Positions 1-4,954 of a stretch of 5,337 bases of DNA are shown piece after piece. The DNA lies in contig USNI01000081.1 of the NCBI GenBank assembly GCA_900555975.1, positions 1-5,337 of the forward strand, written 5' to 3'. Each line of letters begins with the position of its first letter. Positions within the stretch are counted from its first letter, which is position 1. The DNA is from an uncultured Desulfovibrio sp. GTDB lineage: Bacteria > Desulfobacterota > Desulfovibrionia > Desulfovibrionales > Desulfovibrionaceae. Below the pieces are notes generated by a model, which was not told the DNA's origin, searched no databases, and saw only the letters and a list, made by a program, of their open reading frames with translations. The position numbers and the translations under genes were made by a program.

Positions 1-10
1 TTCCGCCTCC
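1..10 (-). promoter_or_regulatory. Possible ribosome binding site of a gene starting just outside the window
   Basis: The minus strand reads GGAGG at positions 10-6, followed by five bases to the window edge. This is a full Shine-Dalgarno core at the right distance for a start codon immediately to the left of position 1. It lies after the terminator hairpin at 27-67 and would therefore serve the next minus-strand gene. This is inference from a short motif; the start codon itself is not visible. Confidence 0.3.
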
Positions 11-26
11 AGAGTCCTTAAACACA

Positions 27-67
27 AATAAGCAGGGGCGAAGAAAAACTCTTCCCCCCTGCTTATT
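27..67 (-). terminator. Rho-independent terminator after mtnP
   Basis: A perfect 12-bp inverted repeat (27-38 against 56-67) forms a GC-rich stem with an AT-rich base. After one G-G mismatch the hairpin continues with a further GAAGA/TCTTC stem and a five-base GTTTT loop on the minus strand. Minus-strand RNA then continues TGTGTTTAA, a modest U-rich tail, and plus-strand RNA ends in a UUAUUAUU-type stretch, so it may work in both directions. It starts 34 nt after the mtnP stop codon, where the end of the minus-strand operon is expected. Confidence 0.75.
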
Positions 68-100
68 ATTGCACTACGCCTGACGACAGGTCTTCCCGCC

Positions 101-855
101 TCAGCCGATCTTCGGAACCACTCGCCGGAACAACTCCAGAACCTTTTCTGCATTGTCATGCGCCACGGCAAGAATGGCTTCCCACGTTACAGTGTCGTCG
201 ATCTTCCAGGAATCATAATCCGTACTCATGGCGACAGCAGCATACGGGATTCCCAGTTCATTGGCCATGATCGCCTCCGTGGTGATGCTCATATTGATGA
301 TGTCCGCCCCCCAGAGACGGAACATTCTGGATTCCGCCCTGGTGGAAAAACGCGGCCCTTCTATGGTGACGACGGTTCCGCCGTCATGAAAACGGTAGCC
401 GAGGGCCTTGAGTTCTTCAGCCATCACCTTTCTCAGTCCGGCATCGAAGGGATCGGCCATGGCCGTATGCACGGGATGCCCCGGCTCGAAGGATTCAAAA
501 AAGCTCAAGGCTCTCGATCGGGTAAAATCGATGAACTGATCCGGCAGAATCAGATCGCCGCGCTCTATTTCCTCTCTGAGAGATCCGACCGCCGTACTGG
601 CAAGCACATGTGTGCATCCGGCATGCTTCAAGGCCCATATGTTGGCTCGATAATTCATCTGTGTGGGAGGGATGGTGTGGTGTGATCCCGGCCATGTCGG
701 GCCAGCAGCACGACGGGTACTCCGGCAATGTATCCTTCCCGCAGAGAGCTGGAAGGCTCTCCGTACGGAGTCTCGACTGATGTGTCGCGGGCAATGTCAA
801 ACAGAGTGGGATCGTCCAGACCGCTGCCGCCGATGATACCGATTTTCGTACTCAT
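101..855 (-). pseudogene. mtnP: S-methyl-5'-thioadenosine phosphorylase, frameshifted by a 5-bp tandem duplication
   Basis: MtnP/MTAP cleaves methylthioadenosine with phosphate to adenine and 5-methylthioribose-1-phosphate. The reading frame is split. The upstream part (855-655, 66 aa) carries the N-terminal KIGIIGGSGLDD phosphate-loop motif and LARHGRDHT (Arg53, His54). The downstream part (658-101, 185 aa) carries NYRANIWAL, STAVGSLREE, EGPRFSTRAES, the GADIINM segment and TDYDSW, whose aspartates suit a 6-aminopurine substrate. The break is an ACACC tandem duplication on the coding strand. With one copy removed, the frame reads ...RHGRDHTIPPTQMNYRAN... without interruption and gives 249 aa, near the usual family length. 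The start ATG at 855 has only a weak GGGA five bases upstream. Residues up to the lesion and after it look well conserved and there are no other stops, so the lesion is recent or a sequencing/assembly error. The downstream piece alone lacks half of the phosphate site and should be inactive. Confidence 0.9.
674..683. repeat. 5-bp tandem duplication (GGTGT x2) breaking mtnP
   Basis: The plus strand has two adjacent GGTGT copies, which read ACACC ACACC on the mtnP coding strand. Deleting either copy restores the reading frame and the family-typical HTIPP sequence that leads into NYRANIWAL. A two-copy five-base tandem is the expected product of a strand-slippage event and could in principle revert by the same route. 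Confidence 0.85.
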
Positions 856-883
856 AATAATCCCGGGTTTCAGTATGTGTCTC

Positions 884-940
884 CCGCTGCTGCAGACGGA
901 CCTCAGCAGCGGAATTTTCGTCTGGAAAAGGCTCCGTCTG
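884..940 (-). other. Competing hairpins in the 115-nt leader upstream of mtnP
   Basis: The gap 856-970 between the aldolase stop and the mtnP start holds no gene that I can support. It contains a perfect 9-bp inverted repeat, CCGCTGCTG (884-892) and CAGCAGCGG (904-912), with an 11-nt loop. The loop segment CAGACGGA (893-900) is also a perfect complement of TCCGTCTG (933-940). In minus-strand RNA the order is A, B, A', B' with no bases between A' and B', so a true pseudoknot is sterically unlikely. Two mutually exclusive hairpins are more plausible. No U-tract follows the 9-bp stem, so it is not an ordinary terminator. A further small TTTTC/GAAAA hairpin lies at 915-929. Function is unknown: an attenuator-like leader, an mRNA processing or stability element, or chance. 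Confidence 0.45.
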
Positions 941-970
941 TTGCGAACAAAACGAAGAGAAAATCTTCAC

Positions 971-1588
971 TCAGCAGGGAATATATCCCTGCGACAGCAT
1001 ATACAGAAGATCACGCATATGCCCGATGTCAGGGGCATACATGATGAATCCGTCAGGATGCCCGGTCATGGCAATGACGCCGTCCGCCGGATGTCGTCGT
1101 ACCAGCTCTGCCACACTGCGGGCCATGGCCGGCGTACCGAATGCCGCTTCGGGGGAAGTTGCCGGAGCCTTGCCCTCAAGAAGCTGGGCATACAGTCCCG
1201 CATGATGCAGATGGATGACACATCCCGTGACAGGCGAGGCTTCATAGACGGCCGCATGCGTCATTGATTCGGAGCTGGCCTGAGCCGGCCCCGACGACCA
1301 GACGGTATTGGCATCGATGTCGCATTTTGTAACCAGACAGTAGCCGTCCGGCCCCATAACAGGAATATGTCCCGTAGCCGTGGCTGTGACCACGAATCCG
1401 TGCTCTGCCCGCAGAGAAAGATTTCCGTACCCGACACCGTTTTCAAGCACTCCGACAAGTCCAGCTCTGACAAGATCAGAGCGAAGCTCATTCAGAGCCG
1501 CCCATTCTGGATGTTCCGGAGCCGGTCCCGGCTCGTGCACGCAGCGGAACTTGATGTATCCTTCTTCCCCGTTCACTTCTTTCCTCAT
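971..1588 (-). CDS. Class II aldolase/adducin family protein, probable aldolase of MTA/5'-deoxyadenosine salvage
   Basis: The 205-aa product has the full zinc-dependent class II aldolase layout. Residues 54-60 are a phosphate-binding YGNLSLR like GNVSVR of fuculose-phosphate aldolase, and a T-x-T-G-like segment lies near 68-73. SSE at 105-107 would supply the catalytic Glu107. HLHH at 126-129 offers two zinc-ligand histidines, and His177 in GHPDG is a candidate for the third. The gene follows mtnA directly with an ATGA overlap, and mtnP lies next. In oxygen-independent salvage such an enzyme splits 5-methylthioribulose-1-phosphate (or 5-deoxyribulose-1-phosphate) into DHAP and an aldehyde. 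Methylthioribulose-1-phosphate dehydratase (MtnB) belongs to the same fold and cannot be excluded from sequence alone, although the window shows no mtnC or mtnD. The ATG at 1588 has no ribosome binding site and would rely on coupling; a GTG at 1576 has a good one. The substrate is inferred from context. Confidence 0.85.
   Translation of the reverse strand: MRKEVNGEEGYIKFRCVHEPGPAPEHPEWAALNELRSDLVRAGLVGVLENGVGYGNLSLRAEHGFVVTATATGHIPVMGPDGYCLVTKCDIDANTVWSSGPAQASSESMTHAAVYEASPVTGCVIHLHHAGLYAQLLEGKAPATSPEAAFGTPAMARSVAELVRRHPADGVIAMTGHPDGFIMYAPDIGHMRDLLYMLSQGYIPC
1574..1586 (-). promoter_or_regulatory. Shine-Dalgarno site and alternative GTG start of the aldolase gene
   Basis: On the minus strand GAGGA (1586-1582) lies five bases before an in-frame GTG (1576-1574), which would be codon 5 of the ATG-started form. 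The ATG at 1588-1586 overlaps the mtnA stop as ATGA and has no purine-rich site upstream. Either start is possible. The choice changes only the first four residues, well before the first conserved motif. Confidence 0.45.
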
Positions 1589-2691
1589 GCATATTCAGGA
1601 TACAGGGACAGAATTCCCTGCTCCGATGCGTTGCACACGCCTCTCTCCGTTATGAGTCCGGTGATGAGACGGGCCGGAGTTACGTCGAACGCCCAGTTCC
1701 GGGCCGGCGTATCCTGCGGGCAGATGAGCACGCTATCCGGCTCTCCCGCTTCCGAAAGACCGTTCATGCGGCGAACCTCGTCCGCCCCCCGCTCTTCTAT
1801 GGGGATGTCGCGCACACCGTCGCGCAGAGAGAAATCGAATGTGGAGGACGGCAGCGCCACATAAAAGGGAATCCCGTTGTCGGCTGCGGCAAGCGCCTTG
1901 AGATGGGTGCCGATCTTGTTGGCCGCATCGCCGCATCTCGTTACTCTGTCGGCCCCCGTGATGACCATATCCACCATCCCGTGCTGCATGAGATGACCTC
2001 CGGCATTATCGACGACGAGATCATGCGGAACACCGTGCCTGCCGAGTTCCCAGGCGGTAAGAGCTGCCCCCTGGTTGCGCGGACGCGTTTCATCCACCCA
2101 TACATGAACATCGATCCCGGCATCAAAGGCCGCATAGACCGGAGACAGCGCAGATCCGTAATCCACGAAGGCCAGCCAGCCGGCATTGCAGTGTGTAAGA
2201 ATATTGACGGGACGACCCGGATGACGGACTGCGGCCTCCTTGATAAGCGACAGACCATTCATACCGATCCGTCGACAAAAATCGGCATCTTCATCGGAGA
2301 TGGCCTGAGCCTCAGCCCTGGCAGCCCGTTCAGCATCTTTCCCGGAAAGCCCGGACATGGCTTTTCTCTGACGTTCCAGAGCCCAGGCAAGGTTTCCCGC
2401 CGTGGGACGAGTAAGACGCAGCTCTTCCATGCTGCTCTCCACAAACGCCGCAAAATCTCCGGCCGGTGCCGTGCGCGCTGTGAGCCATACTCCCCAGGCC
2501 GCCGCCGCACCGATGAGACCTGCCCCCCGCACCCTCATGTCGCGAATGGCACGGCAGACATCTTCCACAGAGTGCAGCGTCAGAATCCGAAACTCATGCG
2601 GCAGGGTCGTCTGATCGATGATATGGAGCGTCTCTGTGGCTCCGTCTCCTTCCGTCCAGATGGTGCGATAATGTTTTCCGTCCACATTCAT
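1585..2691 (-). CDS. mtnA: S-methyl-5-thioribose-1-phosphate isomerase
   Basis: MtnA isomerises the ring-closed 5-methylthioribose-1-phosphate to open 5-methylthioribulose-1-phosphate. It belongs to the family related to the eIF2B subunits. In the 368-aa product I see DMRVRGAGLIGAAAA (51-65), RPTAGNLAWAL (95-105), NILTHCNAG (163-171) with the catalytic Cys168, VDETRPRNQGAALTAWEL (199-216), and VITGADRV (243-250) with the catalytic Asp248, followed by NKIGTH. Length is normal for the family. I chose the ATG at 2691 because AGGG (2704-2701) lies nine bases upstream and the start then falls 11 nt after the preceding stop. A GTG at 2715 and an ATG at 2697 are possible but would overlap the upstream gene or the ribosome site. 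The usual proline of RGAP is glycine here, probably a lineage variant. The stop overlaps the aldolase start. Confidence 0.95.
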   Translation of the reverse strand: MNVDGKHYRTIWTEGDGATETLHIIDQTTLPHEFRILTLHSVEDVCRAIRDMRVRGAGLIGAAAAWGVWLTARTAPAGDFAAFVESSMEELRLTRPTAGNLAWALERQRKAMSGLSGKDAERAARAEAQAISDEDADFCRRIGMNGLSLIKEAAVRHPGRPVNILTHCNAGWLAFVDYGSALSPVYAAFDAGIDVHVWVDETRPRNQGAALTAWELGRHGVPHDLVVDNAGGHLMQHGMVDMVITGADRVTRCGDAANKIGTHLKALAAADNGIPFYVALPSSTFDFSLRDGVRDIPIEERGADEVRRMNGLSEAGEPDSVLICPQDTPARNWAFDVTPARLITGLITERGVCNASEQGILSLYPEYA

Positions 2692-2702
2692 GACCATCTG
2701 CC

Positions 2703-3749
2703 CTACTGGATGCACAGTTCAAGCGCATTGCGGTTCAGGGGAACAAGCGCCACCTTTCCTCTGGTCTTCATGTCGAAAACGATACGGGTCTTGTCATCAT
2801 GTTGTCCTATCCGAACGGCACGGATGAGACGATTACTCGGCACTCCCGGCATTTTGATCTCCCAGTTGCCGGCAAGATCGAGGACGACACGATCAGGATT
2901 TTCCAACGTAAAATAATGCCCGACCATGGGAGCGTTCCCCTGGAGCGTCAGCTTGATCTGACTGCCCTGCATGGAAAATCTGGCGGACGTCACCACTCTT
3001 TCATACTGAGGCTCAGCCTTTTCCGGCGTTGCCGCGGGCTTTTCTACGGAAGTCTCCCCTGAAAGATCGGAACGAACCTCTGCCAGTGCCTGACTCGCAG
3101 GACTGTCACCGGATACCGCACCTGTCTTTTCTTCCGATGCTTCCGTTCTGCCTTTCTCTGCGACGGAAGGCTCCGGAGCCTCTTCCTCGCCCCTGCCCGC
3201 CACGGAAACACCGGGCTGTGACTCGTTTCCGACTGAAGCGGCGGTCTGATTTCTTTCAACAGATTCAGCAAACTGTCGGACGGAAGTGTTCCCCTTTTTT
3301 TCAGGCTCGGCAGATGCCGTCGAGCCGACATCGCTCTTTTTTTCCGTCAGAACCTGAACAGGCTTTGACGGATTCGAAGAAGCCTCTTTCGAAACCGTAT
3401 CCGCCTTTTTTTCACTCTTCGCAGGAGCGGTGTTCGACGTTTCGACGGATCCTCCGTCGTCCTTCTTTTCCTGCGTCTTTACAGCAGGCGCCCCCTGTTC
3501 CTTTGCCGGAACCTTTTGCTCCTGACGAACAAAAGCCCTCGCATTCTGCTCCTCTTCCGAAGATTTTTGTGCGGCCAGATGACCGGTCTCCGTTCTGTTT
3601 TCCTGATATTCCGTCAATCCGACGATCTTGCCCGATATTTCCGAACGCCCGACCTTATAACCGGGATCGTCTCTGAGGCCTGCTGCAACGCCTACGGCGA
3701 CGGCCAGCATGGCGGCCGCATAGACGAAAAGACGCACTGTTCTGCGCAT
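2703..3749 (-). CDS. Membrane-anchored AMIN-domain protein
   Basis: The 348-aa product starts with a basic MRRTVR and a hydrophobic segment (about 7-24), which is an inner-membrane anchor or uncleaved signal. Residues about 45-240 form a charged, low-complexity linker rich in Lys, Glu, Ser, Ala and Pro, with loosely repeated EKK-x-D/N segments. The last 100 residues (about 249-348) look like an AMIN domain: alternating hydrophobic strands with YFTLENPDRVVLDLAGNW, RAVRIGQHDDKTRIVFDM and a final LELCIQ. AMIN domains occur in periplasmic amidases (AmiC) and secretins (PilQ), where they bind the envelope or septum, so the protein probably sits in the periplasm tethered to the inner membrane. The ATG at 3749 has a strong site GAGGAAGG just upstream. 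Longer readings in this frame extend through the promoter region and are rejected. It is first in the operon with mtnA, 11 nt away. Its role there is unknown. Confidence 0.8.
   Translation of the reverse strand: MRRTVRLFVYAAAMLAVAVGVAAGLRDDPGYKVGRSEISGKIVGLTEYQENRTETGHLAAQKSSEEEQNARAFVRQEQKVPAKEQGAPAVKTQEKKDDGGSVETSNTAPAKSEKKADTVSKEASSNPSKPVQVLTEKKSDVGSTASAEPEKKGNTSVRQFAESVERNQTAASVGNESQPGVSVAGRGEEEAPEPSVAEKGRTEASEEKTGAVSGDSPASQALAEVRSDLSGETSVEKPAATPEKAEPQYERVVTSARFSMQGSQIKLTLQGNAPMVGHYFTLENPDRVVLDLAGNWEIKMPGVPSNRLIRAVRIGQHDDKTRIVFDMKTRGKVALVPLNRNALELCIQ
3304..3342 (-). other. Candidate -1 frameshift site (A AAA AAG plus hairpin) in the AMIN gene
   Basis: The coding strand has an in-phase A AAA AAG heptamer (3342-3336, part of a Glu-Lys-Lys triplet), the same slippery sequence as in E. 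coli dnaX. After a 9-nt spacer a perfect 6-bp GGCTCG/CGAGCC stem follows (3326-3321 with 3309-3304, 11-nt loop). A -1 slip would add 11 residues and stop at TGA 3303-3301, giving a protein of about 149 aa without the AMIN domain. Two further in-phase copies of the heptamer lie in the same linker, at the A7 runs 3406-3412 and 3295-3301. This may be simple codon choice in a Lys-rich linker. Confidence 0.3.
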
Positions 3750-3763
3750 ACCTTCCTCGCATA

Positions 3764-3778
3764 CTTCATGACATGAAG
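3764..3778. promoter_or_regulatory. Perfect palindrome, candidate operator in the AMIN-mtnA leader
   Basis: CTTCATG (3764-3770) and CATGAAG (3772-3778) form a 15-bp perfect dyad around one central base. It lies between the predicted minus-strand transcription start (about 3785) and the ribosome binding site of the AMIN gene. A repressor bound here would block the methionine-salvage operon. As RNA it could also fold, but the loop would be too tight for the full stem. I do not recognise the regulator. Confidence 0.45.
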
Positions 3779-3791
3779 CGGTTTTCCTCAC

Positions 3792-3821
3792 TCTATAGCC
3801 GAGATCGCCGGGCAATGACAA
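3792..3821 (-). promoter_or_regulatory. Sigma70-type promoter of the AMIN-mtnA-aldolase-mtnP operon
   Basis: On the minus strand TTGTCA (3821-3816, five of six matches to the -35 consensus) is followed after 18 nt by TATAGA (3797-3792, four of six matches to the -10 consensus). Transcription would begin near 3785, giving a leader of about 36 nt before the ATG at 3749, with the 15-bp palindrome inside it. Confidence 0.5.
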
Positions 3822-3853
3822 GCATACCGGCCATGTGAAAAAATCTGCCACAG

Positions 3854-3880
3854 TGGACGATCGCGGCTTTTTCCTATAAA
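3854..3880 (+). promoter_or_regulatory. Candidate promoter of hypA-hypB-folC
   Basis: TATAAA (3875-3880) is a good -10 element. A weak -35, TGGACG (3854-3859), lies 15 nt before it. The -10 ends only 8 nt before the hypA ATG at 3889, so transcription would start at or within a base or two of the start codon. This would give a leaderless message. An upstream unseen promoter is the alternative. Confidence 0.4.
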
Positions 3881-3888
3881 TGCATTCC

Positions 3889-4242
3889 ATGCATGAACTT
3901 TCCCTTATGGCAAGCGTGATGGACATCGCGCAGGAAGAACTGGTCAGACACGGTGCCACCAGACTGACGCTTCTGCGCATACGACACGGCATTCTTGATC
4001 AGGTTCAGCCCGACGCCATGCGTATGGCCTTTGAGGTCATGACCTCCGGCACCCCCCACGAAGGGGCGAAATTTGAACTTGTGGAAGAGCCGCTGCGTCT
4101 TGGTTGCGCTCTGTGCGGACATGAATTCACACCTGCAGGCAGAGAGGCCCTGTATGAGCCATGTCCTGCCTGCGGCGAAAGCGCCCCTTTCCGGGTTCTG
4201 GGGGGGGAAGGCATTTTTCTCGACCATCTGGAAGCGGAATGA
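3889..4242 (+). CDS. hypA: Hydrogenase nickel incorporation protein HypA
   Basis: HypA binds nickel and, with HypB, delivers it to the large subunit of NiFe hydrogenase in the cytoplasm. The 117-aa product begins MHELSLM, whose His2 and Glu3 are the conserved nickel-site residues, so the start must be the ATG at 3889 rather than the in-frame ATG nine bases upstream. The structural zinc site is present as two CxxC pairs, Cys73/Cys76 and Cys92/Cys95. The middle segment VQPDAMRMAFEVMTSGT matches the family's PEAL-FAFE-GT region. Length is typical. No ribosome binding site precedes the start; the upstream sequence is TATAAATGCATTCC. It is first of a tight hypA-hypB-folC set and diverges from the AMIN gene. 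Confidence 0.95.
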   Translation: MHELSLMASVMDIAQEELVRHGATRLTLLRIRHGILDQVQPDAMRMAFEVMTSGTPHEGAKFELVEEPLRLGCALCGHEFTPAGREALYEPCPACGESAPFRVLGGEGIFLDHLEAE

Positions 4243-4285
4243 TTCCGCGCTCTCCTTCCTTATTCTGAACATATCGAGGCATAAC

Positions 4286-4954
4286 ATGGAAATCCCCGTT
4301 GTTCGCAACGTTCTGGAAGCCAACGACCGCATTGCCGGACGGCTTCGCGCCGACTTTGCACGTCGCGGCACCCTTGTACTCAACCTCATCAGTTCTCCCG
4401 GATCCGGCAAGACCTCTCTTCTGGAGCGCACCCTCAACGATCTCTCGGGAGAGTTCCGCATGGCTGTGATCGAAGGAGATTTGCAGACCGACAACGACGC
4501 CCGTCGCGTAGCCGCCTCCGGAGTGCAGGCCGTTCAGATCAACACTGAAGGCGGATGCCATCTCAACAGCAGCATGATCAGCGAAGCGCTTCAGGCTCTC
4601 GACTGTGAAGGGCTGGACATTCTTTTCATTGAGAATGTCGGCAATCTGGTCTGTCCCACGGAATTCGACTGCGGAGAAGATGCCAAGATCGCTCTGCTCA
4701 GCGTGACGGAGGGCGACGACAAGCCGCAGAAGTATCCGTATCTGTTCCATAAGGCCAGGGCCATGGTTCTCAACAAGATCGATCTACTTCCCTATGTGGA
4801 CTTCGACGTACAAAAGGCTCGTGCTCACGCATGTGCGCTGAATGCCGATCTTGCCGTCATGGAAGTGTCCTGCCGTACCCGTGCAGGACTCGACACATGG
4901 TATGACTGGCTGCGCGCCGCGAGAAAAGCCAAAAAAGAAGCCTCCCATGAGTGA
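4286..4954 (+). CDS. hypB: Hydrogenase nickel incorporation GTPase HypB
   Basis: HypB is the SIMIBI-class GTPase that drives nickel insertion with HypA. The 222-aa product has the P-loop SSPGSGKTS (36-44), IEGDLQTDNDA (62-72), IENVGNLVCP (115-124) and the guanine-specificity motif NKID (163-166). The dimer-interface metal site is present: Cys91-His92 in GGCHLNS and Cys123 in NLVCP, equivalent to Cys166, His167 and Cys198 of the E. coli protein. The N-terminal CxxCGC high-affinity nickel motif and any histidine-rich stretch are missing, so this is the short G-domain form. GAGG (4275-4278) lies seven bases before the ATG. A longer in-frame reading from 4073 overlaps hypA and is rejected. The stop overlaps the folC start by 8 bp. 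Confidence 0.96.
   Translation: MEIPVVRNVLEANDRIAGRLRADFARRGTLVLNLISSPGSGKTSLLERTLNDLSGEFRMAVIEGDLQTDNDARRVAASGVQAVQINTEGGCHLNSSMISEALQALDCEGLDILFIENVGNLVCPTEFDCGEDAKIALLSVTEGDDKPQKYPYLFHKARAMVLNKIDLLPYVDFDVQKARAHACALNADLAVMEVSCRTRAGLDTWYDWLRAARKAKKEASHE

Noticed and set aside
158..685. 175-codon plus-strand open frame opposite mtnP, and similar long plus-strand frames opposite the aldolase, mtnA and AMIN genes
   Set aside because: They are antisense to genes with clear family motifs, their translations show no recognisable domains, and they have no consistent ribosome sites. They are open because of the GC-rich codon pattern of the true genes.
655..690. Programmed -1 frameshift rescuing mtnP
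   Set aside because: The frame difference would suit a -1 shift, but no slippery heptamer is present in the overlap. The exact 5-bp duplication explains the break more simply.
884..912. The 9-bp hairpin as an intrinsic terminator between the aldolase and mtnP
   Set aside because: On the minus strand it is followed by GAGACACATAC with no T-run. On the plus strand only AATTTT follows, and no plus-strand gene needs a terminator there.
884..940. H-type pseudoknot from the nested complementary segments
   Set aside because: There are no bases between the two 3' strands to cross the 8-bp stem, so both stems are unlikely to form together. Competing hairpins are more reasonable.
3825..3880. Sigma54 (-24/-12) promoter or an FNR/CRP-type TGTGA-N6-TCACA site for the hyp genes
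   Set aside because: No GG-N10-GC pair with the expected flanks was found on either strand, and the TGTGA at 3834-3838 has no matching right half.
3750..3992. N-terminal extension of the AMIN gene frame to 3992 (81 more residues)
   Set aside because: It runs through the divergent promoter region and overlaps the start of hypA, has no resemblance to a signal sequence, and the ATG at 3749 has a strong ribosome site followed by a proper membrane anchor.
4073..4285. Long upstream extension of hypB in the same frame
   Set aside because: It overlaps hypA almost to its end. The ATG at 4286 has a well-spaced GAGG and begins at the usual HypB G-domain start.
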